Shown here one piece after another: positions 24,887 through 34,865 of a DNA stretch of 64,000 nucleotides (position 1 is the first letter of the stretch; every line of letters starts with the position of its first letter). The notes below the pieces were generated by a model. That model searched no databases and was not told the origin of the DNA. It saw only the letters and a list, made by a program, of their open reading frames with translations. The stretch covers positions 1,178,001-1,242,000 of the forward strand of contig NZ_JACHMF010000001.1 of assembly GCF_014204895.1 (NCBI RefSeq), written 5' to 3'. Made by a program: the position numbers and the translations under genes. This DNA is from Paractinoplanes abujensis. Its GTDB lineage: Bacteria; Actinomycetota; Actinomycetes; Mycobacteriales; Micromonosporaceae.

Positions 24887-26668
24887 GTGGCACGTAGCGA
24901 CGAGGCGGATTCACGCGCCGCACGTTGGGAGAAAGAGGCCAACGATCTCTCCAGCCAGGTTGCGTTCCTGCAAGAGGAACTCGCCCTTGTTCGGCGGAAG
25001 TTGACCGAAAGCCCACGACACGTCCGGCAGCTCGAGGAACGGCTCGCGGCAACGCAGGCGCAGCTGGCCCGACTGACCGAGAACAACGACCGGCTCGTGG
25101 CGACCTTGAAGGAAGCCCGCGCCCAGATCGTCACTCTCAAGGAAGAGATTGACCGGCTCGCCCAGCCGCCCAGCGGTTACGGCGTTTTCCTGTCGGCCCA
25201 CGAGGACGGCACGGTGGATGTCTTCACCGGCGGCCGCAAGCTCCGCGTGGCGGTCTCCCCGTCCCTCGAGGTCGAGGAGCTCCAGCGCGGGCAGGAGGTG
25301 CTGCTCAACGATGCGCTGAACGTGGTCGACGCGTTCGGCTTCGAGCGCACCGGTGAGGTGGTCACGCTCAAGGAGGTCCTCGCGGGCCCCGACGGCAAGC
25401 GCGGCGACCGGGCTCTGGTCGTCTCGCACGCCGACGAGGAGCGGATCGTCTCGCTGGCCGACTCGCTGGAGATCGACAAGCTCCGCGCGGGTGACTCGCT
25501 CATGATCGAGCCGCGGTCGGCCTACGCCTACGAGCGGATCCCCAAGAGCGAGGTCGAGGAGCTCGTGCTGGAGGAGGTGCCCGACGTCGACTACACCGAC
25601 ATCGGTGGCCTGCACTCCCAGATCGAGCAGATCCGCGACGCCGTGGAGCTGCCGTTCCTGCACGCCGACCTGTTCCGGGAGCACCAGCTGCGCCCGCCGA
25701 AGGGCATCCTGCTCTACGGCCCGCCCGGCTGCGGCAAGACCCTGATCGCCAAGGCGGTCGCCAACTCGCTGGCGAAGAAGATCGCCGAGCGGCGCGGCGA
25801 GGAGAAGCACACCAGCTACTTCCTCAACATCAAGGGTCCCGAGCTGCTCAACAAGTACGTGGGTGAGACCGAGCGGCACATCCGCCTGGTCTTTCAGCGG
25901 GCCCGGGAGAAGGCCGGCGAGGGCACGCCGGTCATCGTGTTCTTCGACGAGATGGACTCGATCTTCCGTACCCGTGGCTCCGGTGTCTCCAGCGACGTGG
26001 AGAACACGATCGTGCCCCAGCTCCTCAGCGAGATCGACGGCGTCGAGGGCCTGGAGAACGTGATCGTGATCGGCGCCTCGAACCGTGAGGACATGATCGA
26101 CCCGGCCATCCTGCGCCCCGGCCGGCTCGACGTGAAGATCAAGATCGAGCGTCCGGACGCCGAGGCGGCCAAGGACATCTTCGGCAAGTACATCCTGCCC
26201 GGCCTGCCGCTCAGCCACGACGACCTGGCCGAGCACGGCAACAACGCCGACGTCACCGTGGCGGCGATGATCGACGCCGTGGTCATGCGGATGTACACGG
26301 AATCGGAGGAGAACCGGTTCCTGGAGGTCACCTACGCCAACGGTGACAAGGAAGTCCTGTACTTCAAGGACTTCAACTCCGGCGCCATGATCCAGAACAT
26401 CGTGGACCGCGGCAAGAAGATGGCCATCAAGGAGTTCCTCACCAGCGGCAAGAAGGGGCTGCGCCTGCAGCACCTGCTCGACTCCTGCGTCGACGAGTTC
26501 CGCGAGAACGAGGACCTGCCCAACACGACCAACCCCGACGACTGGGCCCGGATCTCCGGCAAGAAGGGCGAGCGGATCGTCTACATCCGCACGCTCGTCT
26601 CCGGCGGCAAGGGCGCCGAAGCCGGCCGCTCCATCGAGACGGCCAGCAACACCGGTCAGTACCTGTAA
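24887..26668 (+). CDS. arc: Proteasome-associated AAA+ ATPase ARC/Mpa
   Basis: The 593-aa ATPase forms a hexamer, captures pupylated substrates through its N-terminal coiled coil (about residues 5-94), and translocates them into the 20S core. Two OB-fold interdomain regions (about 95-240) precede the AAA module. Walker A is GPPGCGKT at 278-285, Walker [11 protein letters not shown] from 349, and the arginine-finger region is [11 protein letters not shown]. The pore loop KYVG is present in [12 protein letters not shown]. The C-terminus ends GQYL, where the penultimate Tyr docks on the PrcA ring. GGGGAGG precedes the GTG start. In mycobacteria it is called mpa. Confidence 0.97.
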   Translation: MARSDEADSRAARWEKEANDLSSQVAFLQEELALVRRKLTESPRHVRQLEERLAATQAQLARLTENNDRLVATLKEARAQIVTLKEEIDRLAQPPSGYGVFLSAHEDGTVDVFTGGRKLRVAVSPSLEVEELQRGQEVLLNDALNVVDAFGFERTGEVVTLKEVLAGPDGKRGDRALVVSHADEERIVSLADSLEIDKLRAGDSLMIEPRSAYAYERIPKSEVEELVLEEVPDVDYTDIGGLHSQIEQIRDAVELPFLHADLFREHQLRPPKGILLYGPPGCGKTLIAKAVANSLAKKIAERRGEEKHTSYFLNIKGPELLNKYVGETERHIRLVFQRAREKAGEGTPVIVFFDEMDSIFRTRGSGVSSDVENTIVPQLLSEIDGVEGLENVIVIGASNREDMIDPAILRPGRLDVKIKIERPDAEAAKDIFGKYILPGLPLSHDDLAEHGNNADVTVAAMIDAVVMRMYTESEENRFLEVTYANGDKEVLYFKDFNSGAMIQNIVDRGKKMAIKEFLTSGKKGLRLQHLLDSCVDEFRENEDLPNTTNPDDWARISGKKGERIVYIRTLVSGGKGAEAGRSIETASNTGQYL

Positions 26669-26681
26669 CGACGCTTTCCGA

Positions 26682-26710
26682 CGCGGGCCGGGGGTTTCCC
26701 CCGGCCCGCG
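26682..26710 (+). terminator. Strong hairpin after arc
   Basis: CGCGGGCCGGGGG (26682-26694) pairs perfectly with CCCCCGGCCCGCG (26698-26710) around TTT. No T-tract follows. It separates arc from the acyltransferase gene. Confidence 0.7.
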
Positions 26711-26727
26711 CTGTCGTTGCACCACCC

Positions 26728-27969
26728 ATGAGACGCTTGGACTGGCTCGATGCCTTGCGGGGGCTGGCCGCGATCACCGTCGTGCTGTTCCACCTCAGCC
26801 CGCAACTGATCGGCGCCGAGGCCCACCTCGCGATCATGCGGCACATCGACCTCGGCAAAACCGCGGTGCTGCTGTTTTTCCTGGTCAGCGGGTACGTCAT
26901 CCCGATGTCACTGGAACGGCACGGCTCGCTGCGCCGGTTCTGGATCGGGCGGCTGTTCCGGATCTACCCCGCCTACCTGATCACGATCGCCCTGTTCGCG
27001 CTGCTCGCCGCGGCCGGGCTGCTGCACTGGCAGGCGTCGCTGCGCGCCGAGACCGGCGCCGGCGTGCTCGCGCACCTGACGATGATGCCCGACCTGGTCG
27101 GCGTGCGCGGTGTCGTGCGGGTGTTCTGGACGCTGTCGTACGAGATGGTCTTCTACCTCGTCGTGACCGGGCTCTTCGCGTGGGGCGTCCACCGGCACAG
27201 CGCGTGGTACGCGGCGGTGCTCGCCCTGACGGCGTGGATCGTGCCGCTCCCGGACGCGCTGCTCGGAGGACACCCTCGTCTGCTCGCCGCCGTTCTGCTG
27301 CTGGGCCTGGCCACGACCCTCGTTCTGCTCTTCGCCCGGCACAGGAAAGCAGCGGGCCTGGCCGGGATCGCCTTCGTGCTCGTGCCGGCGCTCAACGGGC
27401 ACCCCACGGCGGCCAGCACCGTGAAGTCGTCGCACCAGGCCCTGCTGCTTCTCGCCGTCATGTTCGCGGGCACAGTGGTCTACCGCTGGCACCACCGGCA
27501 GATCGGGCACGTGGCCGGCCCGGTCGCCCTCGCCGTGGTCGCCACGAGCGTCGTCGGTGCGCAATGGACACAGCGCAACTGGCTCGCCAACATGTTCGCG
27601 GTTGCGACGATTTTCCTTATCGCGTACGTATTCCGGCACCGCCCGATGCCGAAAACGCTCACATGGCTCGGCCGCATCAGCTACTCGCTGTACCTGCTGC
27701 ACGTCGTCGTGCTCTTCCTTATGCCGCGAATCGTCCCGGATCTCGGGACGCAAAGCCTCCCCGTACGCGTGATTACCGGGCTCGCCTACCTCGCGACGGT
27801 CCTCACCCTCGCCTGGCTGTCGTACCGCATCGTGGAACGCCGGGGGCAGGAACTCGGCCGCCGGATCACCCGCAAGATCGACAACCGTCAGCCGTCACCA
27901 CCCGAACCGGCAACCCAGCGTGCCGCGCCCGGCACGGGGCGGGGCGAGAACACGCGCGAGAGCGTCTAG
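26728..27969 (+). CDS. Acyltransferase-3 family membrane protein
   Basis: The 413-aa integral membrane protein begins [22 protein letters not shown], the hallmark of acyltransferase family 3 (OafA/NodX), with the catalytic His in LFHL. About ten TM helices follow and a polar C-terminal tail of about 45 residues is Pro/Arg-rich. These enzymes O-acylate surface glycans or natural products from cytosolic acyl-CoA. It interrupts arc and dop, genes otherwise close in the Pup-proteasome cluster, and follows a strong hairpin after arc. A role in the proteasome is unlikely; it is more probably an insertion. Confidence 0.87.
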   Translation: MRRLDWLDALRGLAAITVVLFHLSPQLIGAEAHLAIMRHIDLGKTAVLLFFLVSGYVIPMSLERHGSLRRFWIGRLFRIYPAYLITIALFALLAAAGLLHWQASLRAETGAGVLAHLTMMPDLVGVRGVVRVFWTLSYEMVFYLVVTGLFAWGVHRHSAWYAAVLALTAWIVPLPDALLGGHPRLLAAVLLLGLATTLVLLFARHRKAAGLAGIAFVLVPALNGHPTAASTVKSSHQALLLLAVMFAGTVVYRWHHRQIGHVAGPVALAVVATSVVGAQWTQRNWLANMFAVATIFLIAYVFRHRPMPKTLTWLGRISYSLYLLHVVVLFLMPRIVPDLGTQSLPVRVITGLAYLATVLTLAWLSYRIVERRGQELGRRITRKIDNRQPSPPEPATQRAAPGTGRGENTRESV

Positions 27970-27972
27970 GCT
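27967..27972 (+). promoter_or_regulatory. Putative -10 box upstream of the dop leader ORF
   Basis: TAGGCT ends 6 nt before the ATG at 27979, the spacing of a leaderless transcript. The TAG of this box is the stop codon of the acyltransferase gene. Confidence 0.5.
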
Positions 27973-27978
27973 CGATAC

Positions 27979-28020
27979 ATGAGCAGCAGGGGCAGCGTGG
28001 CGGGCGGGATGGTCGCATGA
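27979..28020 (+). CDS. 13-codon leader ORF coupled to dop
   Basis: ATG at the presumed transcript 5' end opens a 13-codon frame, [13 protein letters not shown], which stops in GCATGA. The ATG of dop (28017-28019) is embedded in that stop sequence, so ribosomes ending the leader could re-initiate at dop. dop has no good SD of its own. The peptide has no rare-codon run that suggests attenuation. Its role in setting Dop levels is inferred. Confidence 0.5.
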   Translation: MSSRGSVAGGMVA

Positions 28021-29534
28021 GCGTTCGACGGATTATGGGCACCGAGGTCGAGTACGGCATCTCCGTTCCCGGCCAGCCCGGCGCCAACCCGATGGTGACA
28101 TCGTCCCAGGTGGTCAACGCATACGGAGCCCGGCCCGAACTCAACCGCAACGGCCGCGCCCGGTGGGACTACGAAGAAGAATCCCCGCTGCGCGACGCAC
28201 GCGGATTCACCTACAGCGGCGCCGCCTACGACCCGGCCGACGCCCTCGCCGACGAAGACCTCGGCCTGGCCAACGTGATACTGACCAACGGGGCCCGGCT
28301 CTACGTCGACCACGCCCACCCCGAATACAGCACCCCCGAATGCACCAACCCGCTCGACATCGTCAAATGGGACAAGGCCGGCGAACGCGTTATGGCTGAA
28401 GCCTCCCGGCGCGCCGCCACCATCCCCGGCACCCACCGCATCCAGCTCTACAAGAACAACACCGACAACAAGGGCGCCTCCTACGGGTCCCACGAGAACT
28501 ACCTGATGAAACGGCAGACCCCGTTCGCCGACATCGTCGCCCACCTCACGCCGTTCTTCGTCACCCGGCAGATCTTCACCGGCGTCGGCCGCGTCGGCCT
28601 CGGCCAGGACGGCTCCGGCGCCGGCTTCCAGATCAGCTCCCGCGCCGACTTCTTCGAGGTCGAAGTCGGGCTCGAGACCACCCTCAAGCGGCCGATCATC
28701 AACACCCGCGACGAACCCCACGCCGACGCCGACAAATACCGCCGGCTCCACGTCATCATCGGCGACGCCAACCTCTCCGAGATCGCCACCTACCTCAAGA
28801 TGGGCACCACCTCACTGGTGCTCAACATGATCGAGGAGAAGGTGTTCAGCGGCGACCTGGGCATCGCCGACCCCGTCAGCGAACTCAAAGCAGTCAGCCA
28901 TGACCCCACGCTGCAACACCTCATCCGGCTGCGCGACGGCCGCAAACTCACCGCGCTCGACCTGCAATGGGCCTACTACGAGCGGGCCCGCGCCTTCGTC
29001 GACGAACGCGAAGGCGACGACGCCGACGAGCAGACCCGCGACGTGCTCGACCGCTGGGAAGACATCCTCGACAAACTCGGCCGCGACCCCATGGACTGCG
29101 CCGACACCCTCGACTGGGTGGCCAAACTGCGGCTGCTCGAGGGCTACCGCGAACGGGAGAACCTCGGCTGGTCCTCGCCCAAACTCCAGCTCGTCGACCT
29201 GCAGTACGCCGACGTGCGGCCCGAGAAGGGGCTCTACCACCGGCTCGTCGCGCGCGGCTCGATGAAGACGCTGCTCGACCCGGCGGACACGCAGCTCGCC
29301 ATGTCGGAGCCGCCCGAGGACACCCGGGCCTACTTCCGGGGGCGCTGCCTCGCGCAGTACGCGTCCGAAGTGGTCGCGGCCAGCTGGGACTCGGTCATCT
29401 TCGACGTCGGGCGCGAGTCTCTCGTGCGGGTGCCGATGATGGAACCCGAGCGCGGCACCAAGAAGCACGTGGGCGCGCTGTTCGACAAGTGCGAGAGCGC
29501 GAAGGACCTTCTCGAAGTGATCACCAGCCGCTGA
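28017..29534 (+). CDS. dop: Depupylase/deamidase Dop
   Basis: The 505-aa enzyme belongs to the carboxylate-amine/glutamine-synthetase-like superfamily shared with PafA. It binds ATP and Mg2+ through GTEVEYGI (Glu10 and Glu12) and carries Asp98 in [17 protein letters not shown], aligned with the catalytic Asp of PafA. The Dop-specific loop lies at about 38-80. Dop removes Pup from proteins and, in species whose Pup ends in Gln, deamidates it. Here Pup ends in Glu, so depupylation should be the main role. ATG 28017 overlaps a leader ORF stop. pup follows by 98 bp. Confidence 0.95.
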   Translation: MSVRRIMGTEVEYGISVPGQPGANPMVTSSQVVNAYGARPELNRNGRARWDYEEESPLRDARGFTYSGAAYDPADALADEDLGLANVILTNGARLYVDHAHPEYSTPECTNPLDIVKWDKAGERVMAEASRRAATIPGTHRIQLYKNNTDNKGASYGSHENYLMKRQTPFADIVAHLTPFFVTRQIFTGVGRVGLGQDGSGAGFQISSRADFFEVEVGLETTLKRPIINTRDEPHADADKYRRLHVIIGDANLSEIATYLKMGTTSLVLNMIEEKVFSGDLGIADPVSELKAVSHDPTLQHLIRLRDGRKLTALDLQWAYYERARAFVDEREGDDADEQTRDVLDRWEDILDKLGRDPMDCADTLDWVAKLRLLEGYRERENLGWSSPKLQLVDLQYADVRPEKGLYHRLVARGSMKTLLDPADTQLAMSEPPEDTRAYFRGRCLAQYASEVVAASWDSVIFDVGRESLVRVPMMEPERGTKKHVGALFDKCESAKDLLEVITSR

Positions 29535-29632
29535 GAAACACCCGGACCGGCGGGGCGTTTTGTCACAGGGCCGAGGTAGATTTTTCTCAACCCGTAGTCG
29601 CTGGCTTCGGGTGGCGCAGAAGGGGGAAACCG

Positions 29633-29848
29633 ATGGCAACTCGGGACACCGGCGGGCAGTCGCAGTCGGGCAAGGGCCGGCAGGACGAGCAAGTCGACGA
29701 GACCACCACTGAAGCCAACCCTGAGGTAGCCGAGCGGCACGCCGAAATCACCGAGGACGTGGACGACCTCCTGGACGAAATCGACTCGGTTCTCGAGGAG
29801 AACGCCGAGGAATTCGTGAGGGGATACGTCCAAAAAGGGGGGGAATAG
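29633..29848 (+). CDS. pup: Prokaryotic ubiquitin-like protein Pup
   Basis: The 71-aa intrinsically disordered tag has the conserved C-terminal half DVDDLLDEIDSVLEENAEEFVRGYVQKGGE, which binds the ARC/Mpa coiled coil. The last codons are GGG GGG GAA TAG, giving Gly-Gly-Glu. The Glu form can be used directly by PafA, whereas M. tuberculosis Pup ends in Gln and needs Dop. Lysines are at 14 and 68 only. AGGGGG lies about 6 nt upstream of the ATG, and TAGATT (29577-29582) is a possible -10. The Endo VII gene starts 6 bp after the stop. Confidence 0.97.
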   Translation: MATRDTGGQSQSGKGRQDEQVDETTTEANPEVAERHAEITEDVDDLLDEIDSVLEENAEEFVRGYVQKGGE

Positions 29849-29854
29849 GTGTAA

Positions 29855-30526
29855 ATGTCCGATTTAGGGGAATCGGATACGATGCACTGCCCTCAGTGTC
29901 GCCGGACGTTGCCTGTGACCGAGTTTCACAGCAACGTTCGGCGTCCGGACGGTTTGGCTTTCTACTGCCGTGAATGCGCGGCTGAACGATCCGAAGCGAG
30001 CAGACGTAAGCGTGGGATCAAGCCGCAGAAGCGGTCGGCGGAGCCGGTGCCTCCCGGGTCGAAGTGGTGCCCGGACTGCGACACGATCAAGCGGCTGATT
30101 GAGTTCGCCCGGACCGCCGCCAAGAAGACCGGCTACCACTCGTATTGCCTGACCTGCCACACGGCCCGCGGCGTCGAATCAAAGAACAGGCTGTACGGCG
30201 GCACCCGTGAGTATCACCTGCGCCACCGCTATGGCATCGGGCAGGCTGACTTCGATGAGATGTTGTGGCGGCAGTTCGGGGTGTGTGCGATCTGCCATGC
30301 GCCCGACCCTCAACACGTTGACCACGATCATCGCACCGGCGAGGTGCGCGGGATATTGTGCTTCAACTGCAACGGCGGTCTGGGTCAGTTCAGGGACAAC
30401 CTCGACTACCTGACCGGCGCGATCGAATACCTGAAGGGGACCACGTGCCAAAGGACTTTGATCCGTCCGGGCGTCTACCGGATTTCTTCGTCAACGCGGG
30501 AACGTCGTCCTTCACGCAGTTCCTGA
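29855..30526 (+). CDS. Endonuclease VII / HNH-type protein between pup and prcB
   Basis: The 223-aa protein has three pairs of zinc-type CxxC motifs: CPQC and CREC near the N-terminus, CPDC and CLTC in the middle, then CAIC and CFNC framing [25 protein letters not shown]. The last segment is the recombination endonuclease VII (HNH/His-Me finger) core with D-H-D-H as the catalytic motif. A gene of this type sits in the same place in other actinobacteria (SCO1645 in S. coelicolor, from memory), but not in mycobacteria. Start may be ATG 29855 or 29882. Its 3' end overlaps prcB by 82 nt in another frame. A role in DNA damage response is inferred. Confidence 0.85.
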   Translation: MSDLGESDTMHCPQCRRTLPVTEFHSNVRRPDGLAFYCRECAAERSEASRRKRGIKPQKRSAEPVPPGSKWCPDCDTIKRLIEFARTAAKKTGYHSYCLTCHTARGVESKNRLYGGTREYHLRHRYGIGQADFDEMLWRQFGVCAICHAPDPQHVDHDHRTGEVRGILCFNCNGGLGQFRDNLDYLTGAIEYLKGTTCQRTLIRPGVYRISSSTRERRPSRSS

Positions 30527-31284
30527 CCCACGTGTCTCCTGAGCTGCTTCCGGGCCGCCGCCCCCTGCCGCCGGGGTTGTCGGCCGACATCGCCCCGCAC
30601 GCGACGACGATCGTGGCGATCGCCACCGCTGACGGTGTCGTGATGGGTGGCGACCGGCGGGCGACGATGGGCAATCTCATCGCCAGCCGCGACATCGAGA
30701 AGGTGCACCCGGCCGACTCCTATTCGCTGATCGGCATCGCGGGCACGGCCGGTATCGGTATCGAGCTGATGCGGCTGTTCCAGGTGGAGCTGGAGCACTA
30801 CGAGAAGATCGAGGGCACGATGCTCTCGCTCGACGGTAAGGCGAACCGGCTGGCCGGCATGGTGCGGGGCAACCTCGGCGCGGCGATGCAGGGCCTGGCC
30901 GTGGTTCCGCTGTTCGCCGGTTTCGACTTGTCGCCGACCGACCCGTCCAAGATCGGGCGGATCTTCAGCTTCGACGTGGCGGGCGGGCTGTACGAGGAGA
31001 CCGGGTACGACGCGATCGGCTCGGGTTCGCTGTTCGCCAAGTCGGCGTTGAAGAAGAAGTACCGGGTGGGGCTGAGCACCGACGAGGCGATCCGGTTCGC
31101 GGTGGAGGCGCTGTACGACGCGGCGGACGACGACACCGCGACGGGTGGCCCCGACCTGACCCGCAAGATCTTCCCGGTTGTGATGACGGCGACCGCCAGC
31201 GGTGTGCACCGGCTGACCGATGCCGAGATCACCGCGGTGGCCGAGCAGGTCGTGGCCGGGCGCATGGAAAATCCGGGCGGCTGA
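30445..31284 (+). CDS. prcB: Proteasome subunit beta (PrcB)
   Basis: The 279-aa precursor has a propeptide of 53 residues ending in HA, then the mature N-terminus [21 protein letters not shown] in which Thr54 becomes the catalytic nucleophile after autocleavage. The beta-ring subunits form the proteolytic chambers of the 20S core with PrcA. GTG 30445 is chosen because AAGGGGA lies about 6 nt upstream and the propeptide length fits known PrcB. The start lies inside the Endo VII gene (overlap 82 nt). prcA follows by 54 bp. Confidence 0.96.
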   Translation: MPKDFDPSGRLPDFFVNAGTSSFTQFLTHVSPELLPGRRPLPPGLSADIAPHATTIVAIATADGVVMGGDRRATMGNLIASRDIEKVHPADSYSLIGIAGTAGIGIELMRLFQVELEHYEKIEGTMLSLDGKANRLAGMVRGNLGAAMQGLAVVPLFAGFDLSPTDPSKIGRIFSFDVAGGLYEETGYDAIGSGSLFAKSALKKKYRVGLSTDEAIRFAVEALYDAADDDTATGGPDLTRKIFPVVMTATASGVHRLTDAEITAVAEQVVAGRMENPGG

Positions 31285-31338
31285 GTCCGGTTGTTGTTGG
31301 CAGCCGAATTCACCAGGGACGAGAGGGAGTAGCCACCC

Positions 31339-32196
31339 GTGGCCATGCAGTTCTACGCATCACCCGAGCAGGTCCAGCGGGACCGCTCGGAGTACGCCCG
31401 TAAGGGCATCGCCCGCGGCCGTTCCGCCGTGGTGCTCACGTACGAGGGCGGCATTCTGCTGGTCGCCGAGAACATCACGACGCTGCGCAAGATCAGCGAG
31501 ATCTACGACAAGATCGGGTTCGCGGCGGTCGGGCGGTACAACGAGTTCGAGTCGTTGCGCCGGGCCGGCATCCGGATGGCCGACGTGAACGGTTACAGCT
31601 ATGACCGGCGCGATGTGACGGGCCGGTTCCTGGCGAACGCGTACACGCAGACCTTGGGCGCGATCTTCACCGAGACCCAGAAGCCGTACGAGGTGGAGAT
31701 TTGCATCGCCCAGGTGGGCGCGTCGCCCGAGACCGATGAGCTGTACCGGATCACGTACGACGGTTCGGTGATGGACGAGCCGGGGTTCATGGCGATGGGC
31801 GGGCAGGCCGAGGCGATCTCGACGGTGCTGCGGGAGCGTCACGACGGCGCGGCCGACCTGCCCACGGCGCTGCATCTGGCGGCCGAGGCGCTGGGCAGTG
31901 TGGGCGGCGAGAACGGCCAGGCCCGTACGCTCGACGCGAAGCAGCTCGAGGTGGCGGTGCTCGACCGGCGGCGCAAGGGCCGGGCGTTCCGGCGCATCCA
32001 GGGCGCGGCCCTGACGACGCTGCTGGAGGGCGAGAAGGACGTGCCGGAGAAGGAGCTGGGTGACGTGGACGCGGCCCCGCCGCCGCCCGCCACCGACAAG
32101 CCCACGGTGTCGGCCGCCTCGGAGGAGGAGCCGAATTCTCCGGAGAGCGCCGATCCGGCCGAGCCGGCTGACGGTGTCAACGGCGACGGTTCCTGA
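31339..32196 (+). CDS. prcA: Proteasome subunit alpha (PrcA)
   Basis: The 285-aa subunit begins [45 protein letters not shown], the gate-forming alpha N-terminus, and lacks a catalytic Thr. Heptameric alpha rings gate the core and receive the C-termini of ARC/Mpa. The C-terminal about 45 residues are acidic and disordered ([23 protein letters not shown]...), longer than in mycobacteria. GAGGGAG lies about 9 nt upstream of the GTG start; ATG 31345 is an alternative. Repeated hairpins follow the stop. Confidence 0.96.
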   Translation: MAMQFYASPEQVQRDRSEYARKGIARGRSAVVLTYEGGILLVAENITTLRKISEIYDKIGFAAVGRYNEFESLRRAGIRMADVNGYSYDRRDVTGRFLANAYTQTLGAIFTETQKPYEVEICIAQVGASPETDELYRITYDGSVMDEPGFMAMGGQAEAISTVLRERHDGAADLPTALHLAAEALGSVGGENGQARTLDAKQLEVAVLDRRRKGRAFRRIQGAALTTLLEGEKDVPEKELGDVDAAPPPPATDKPTVSAASEEEPNSPESADPAEPADGVNGDGS

Positions 32197-32232
32197 GTTC
32201 TGACCCCGGGGCGCGGCGCCGGCCGCGTCCCG

Positions 32233-32318
32233 GGAACGGGCTGCGTTCCTGAGGGCGTGCGGCTGGTCGCGTCCGGAGGAACGGGGCGCGTTCCTGTGAG
32301 CGGGGAACGGGTGCGTTA
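32233..32318 (+). terminator. Iterated GGAACG/CGTTCC hairpins after prcA
   Basis: GGAACG-N5-CGTTCC hairpins occur at 32233-32249 and 32278-32294, and a third imperfect copy at 32304-32318. They are 45 and 26 bp apart. No U-tract follows, but tandem short hairpins at an operon end are consistent with termination or 3'-end protection. Confidence 0.5.
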
Positions 32319-32379
32319 TAGGGGTGGGGCGCCGACACTGACGGGGTGGACAGTGCGCGCACCATCGCCCTCGCTTCGT

Positions 32380-32678
32380 CGTGTGCTGCTTTCGTCGGTG
32401 TGCCCTGTCCCAGCTCAGGTCCAGCTTTTCGAGCGGCAGCGTGATCAGGGCGCGGGTGGTGATCTCGAGGCTGCCTGCGACGTGGTAGGTGTCGCCGGGC
32501 ACGAAGGCGAGCCGCTTGTCGTAGGCGACCCCGCCGAGTTGTCGACACTGCCGGCCGGGGCCAGCTTGTCGAGCACCGTGACGTGAACGCCCTCGAGCCC
32601 CGGCAGACGGTCGGCCGGAACGGCCCGCACAAAGTGCGAACCCACGAAGCCGGCGCCGCCGGTGACAAGAACGTTCAT
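32380..32678 (-). pseudogene. Decayed rmlB-like (NAD-dependent epimerase) remnant
   Basis: The minus strand begins MNVLVTGGAGFVGSHFVRAV and continues to VTVLDKLAPAGS, closely resembling the N-terminal Rossmann segment (TGGAGFxGSH) of dTDP-glucose 4,6-dehydratases. After about 50 residues the frame breaks. A shifted frame reads AYDKRLAFVPGDTYHVAGSLEITTR, which is not clearly of the same family, so the piece may be a fusion of two fragments. No catalytic YxxxK region remains. It lies antisense between prcA and pafA and is probably relic DNA. Confidence 0.65.
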
Positions 32679-32713
32679 CAGTAACGACTCTGCCAATGGG
32701 TGGCTTATGCGGC

Positions 32714-32719
32714 TAGTGT
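32714..32719 (+). promoter_or_regulatory. Putative -10 box of leaderless pafA
   Basis: TAGTGT ends 6 nt before the pafA ATG at 32726. No SD is visible, so pafA is probably transcribed apart from prcBA as a leaderless mRNA. Confidence 0.5.
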
Positions 32720-32725
32720 TTCGTC

Positions 32726-34084
32726 ATGGAACGGCGAATTTTCGGCCTCGAGACCGAGTACGGAGTCACGTGTACTTACCGGGGGCAGCGGCGGCTGTCG
32801 CCGGACGAGGTGGCCCGCTACCTGTTCCGCCGAGTGGTGTCCTGGGGACGCAGCAGCAACGTCTTTCTCCGTAACGGCGCCCGCCTCTACCTCGACGTCG
32901 GTTCCCACCCCGAGTATGCGACGCCCGAATGCGACTCGGTCACCGATCTGGTCGCTCACGACCGGGCCGGGGAACGGATCCTGGAAGGCCTGCTCGTCGA
33001 CGCCGAGAAACGGCTGCACGACGAGGGCATCGCAGGCGAGATCTACCTGTTCAAGAACAACACCGACTCGGCCGGCAACTCGTACGGGTGCCACGAGAAC
33101 TACCTGGTGTCCCGGCACGGCGAGTTCGGCCGGCTCGCCGACGTCCTGATCCCGTTCCTCGTCACCCGTCAGCTGATCTGCGGCGCCGGCAAGGTGCTGC
33201 AGACGCCGCGCGGGGCGGTGTTCTGCCTGTCGCAGCGGGCCGAGCACATCTGGGAGGGCGTCTCCAGCGCGACGACGCGGTCCCGCCCGATCATCAACAC
33301 GCGCGACGAGCCGCACGCGGACGCCGAGCGTTACCGCCGCCTGCACGTGATCGTCGGCGACTCGAACATGAACGAGGTGACGACGCTGCTCAAGGTGGGC
33401 AGCGCCGACATCGTCCTGCGCATGATCGAGGCCGGTGTCGTCATGCGGGACCTGTCGCTGGAGAACCCGATCCGGGCCATCCGCGAGGTCAGCCACGACA
33501 TCACCGGCCGCCGCAAGATCCGCCTGGCCAACAACAAGGAGGTCAGCGCGCTCGAGATCCAGCAGGAATACCTCGCGAAGGCCACCGAGTTCGTCGAGCG
33601 CCGCGGCGGCGACCAGACCGCCAAGCGCGTCGTCGAACTGTGGGGCCGCGTGCTCAACGCGATCGAGAGCGGCGACCTCGACCCGGTGTCGCGCGAGATC
33701 GACTGGGTCTCGAAGTACAAGCTGATCGAGCGTTACCAAGCCAAGCACGAGATCCCGATGTCGCACCCGCGGGTCGCGCAGCTCGACCTGGCCTACCACG
33801 ACGTGCGCCGGGGCCGCGGCCTCTACGCGCTCATGGAGAAGCGCAAGCAGGTCGACCGCATCTCCAACGACCTCGACATCTTCGAGGCCAAGGAGACGCC
33901 CCCGCAGACCACCCGGGCCCGGCTGCGCGGCGAGTTCATCCGCCACGCCCAGGAGAAGCGCCGCGACTTCACCGTCGACTGGGTGCACCTGAAGCTGAAC
34001 GACCAGGCCCAGCGGACGGTGCTGTGCAAGGACCCGTTCCGCGCCTACGACGAGCGGGTGGAGCGGCTCATCGCCAGCATGTGA
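32726..34084 (+). CDS. pafA: Pup-protein ligase PafA
   Basis: The 452-aa ligase uses ATP to phosphorylate the C-terminal Glu of Pup and transfers it to substrate lysines. Catalytic features are GLETEYGV (Glu9 and Glu11, metal binding), Asp57 in [18 protein letters not shown], and the C-terminal domain that binds Pup. It is similar in length to the M. tuberculosis protein (452 aa) and shares [19 protein letters not shown] with Dop. It lies 530 bp from prcA, separated by hairpins and an rmlB relic, and has its own -10 box. Confidence 0.97.
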   Translation: MERRIFGLETEYGVTCTYRGQRRLSPDEVARYLFRRVVSWGRSSNVFLRNGARLYLDVGSHPEYATPECDSVTDLVAHDRAGERILEGLLVDAEKRLHDEGIAGEIYLFKNNTDSAGNSYGCHENYLVSRHGEFGRLADVLIPFLVTRQLICGAGKVLQTPRGAVFCLSQRAEHIWEGVSSATTRSRPIINTRDEPHADAERYRRLHVIVGDSNMNEVTTLLKVGSADIVLRMIEAGVVMRDLSLENPIRAIREVSHDITGRRKIRLANNKEVSALEIQQEYLAKATEFVERRGGDQTAKRVVELWGRVLNAIESGDLDPVSREIDWVSKYKLIERYQAKHEIPMSHPRVAQLDLAYHDVRRGRGLYALMEKRKQVDRISNDLDIFEAKETPPQTTRARLRGEFIRHAQEKRRDFTVDWVHLKLNDQAQRTVLCKDPFRAYDERVERLIASM

Positions 34085-34107
34085 GCGGGCTTTAGGCTGG
34101 TCGGGTC

Positions 34108-34275
34108 ATGAACAGACCCGACCAGCCATCCGGCCGCGCCGAGCGTCGCCGCGAACGCATCCGGGCCGAGATCCGGCGCAACCGCAACGGCGGTCATCGC
34201 GTGCCGACGTGGGTGCTGGCGGCGATTCTGGCCGTCGTCCTGGTGGGCTGGCTTCTTCTCGTCGTCACGTCATGA
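34108..34275 (+). CDS. 55-aa single-TM membrane peptide after pafA
   Basis: The frame encodes 55 residues: an Arg/Glu-rich N-terminal part of about 30 residues (PSGRAERRRERIRAEIRRN) and a hydrophobic helix VPTWVLAAILAVVLVGWLLLVV. TAGGCT at 34093-34098 lies 9 nt upstream of the ATG. The strong basic-then-hydrophobic pattern predicts an N-in membrane protein. No family is recognised. It starts 23 bp after pafA and may be co-transcribed or leaderless. Confidence 0.6.
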   Translation: MNRPDQPSGRAERRRERIRAEIRRNRNGGHRVPTWVLAAILAVVLVGWLLLVVTS

Positions 34276-34423
34276 CGTCAAAGACGCATGTCCTGGCGGG
34301 GTGGTGGGTGACGGACCGTCGCTCCCGCGGGGACCGCGACGCGATGAGCTGGCCGCTGGCGCGTCCAAAGCGCTCCTCGCGCCACGGCGACGTGCGTGAG
34401 TGGTTGCGCCCGGAAACCGGGTG

Positions 34424-34783
34424 TCAGCCCGCGGCGCGGCGGGCCTGCTCGAACGGGAGGCGGTCGAAGAGGAAGTGGCTGCGCGTGATTCTGCCGTTCG
34501 CGACCGTCACCAGTTCCGCGCCCGGCGCCGAGGGCACGAGCGCTGTCGCAGTGTCGTACATGATCAGGGCGGTGGTGTCGTCGCCGAACGCGCCGAGCAC
34601 CGTCGTCGACTTCAGCATGGCGACGAACCCGGCCATGAAAGCCCGGTAGGCGGCCGCGCCCTCGATGCGGCCGGCCGGGGCGTCGCACACGACGTCGGCG
34701 GCGATGTAGGTCAGGGCGAGGTCGAGGTCGTGGCCGGCCCAGGCCTCGTGGTAGGCCAGGGCGGTCTTCAGGGCGATGCTCAC
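34424..34783 (-). CDS. SnoaL/NTF2-like protein
   Basis: The 119-aa protein has the cone-shaped SnoaL fold pattern: ALAYHEAWAGHDLDLALTYIAADVVCDAPAGRIEGAAAYRAFMAGFV, then strands ending ELVTVANGRITRSHFLFDRLPF. The GTG at 34783 is preceded by AAGGAG at 8 nt. Such proteins may act as hydrolases, isomerases or regulatory partners. The divergent ECF sigma gene has its own C-terminal SnoaL domain, so the pair may share a ligand or be linked functionally (inference). Confidence 0.75.
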   Translation of the reverse strand: MSIALKTALAYHEAWAGHDLDLALTYIAADVVCDAPAGRIEGAAAYRAFMAGFVAMLKSTTVLGAFGDDTTALIMYDTATALVPSAPGAELVTVANGRITRSHFLFDRLPFEQARRAAG

Positions 34784-34865
34784 GGTTTCTCCTTCGGTGC
34801 GGGTCTCGCTCGGGTGGACACCGTGGGGGACCGGATCGGAACGGCCGCGTGACACAATCCCGCGG

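Noticed and set aside
29855..30526. Prophage or mobile HNH element
   Set aside because: No integrase, repeats or phage genes surround it, and the gene is tightly packed between pup and prcB.
32197..32500. Minus-strand open frame antisense to prcA 3' end
   Set aside because: It mixes shadow coding with the broken rmlB-like fragment and has no complete domain.
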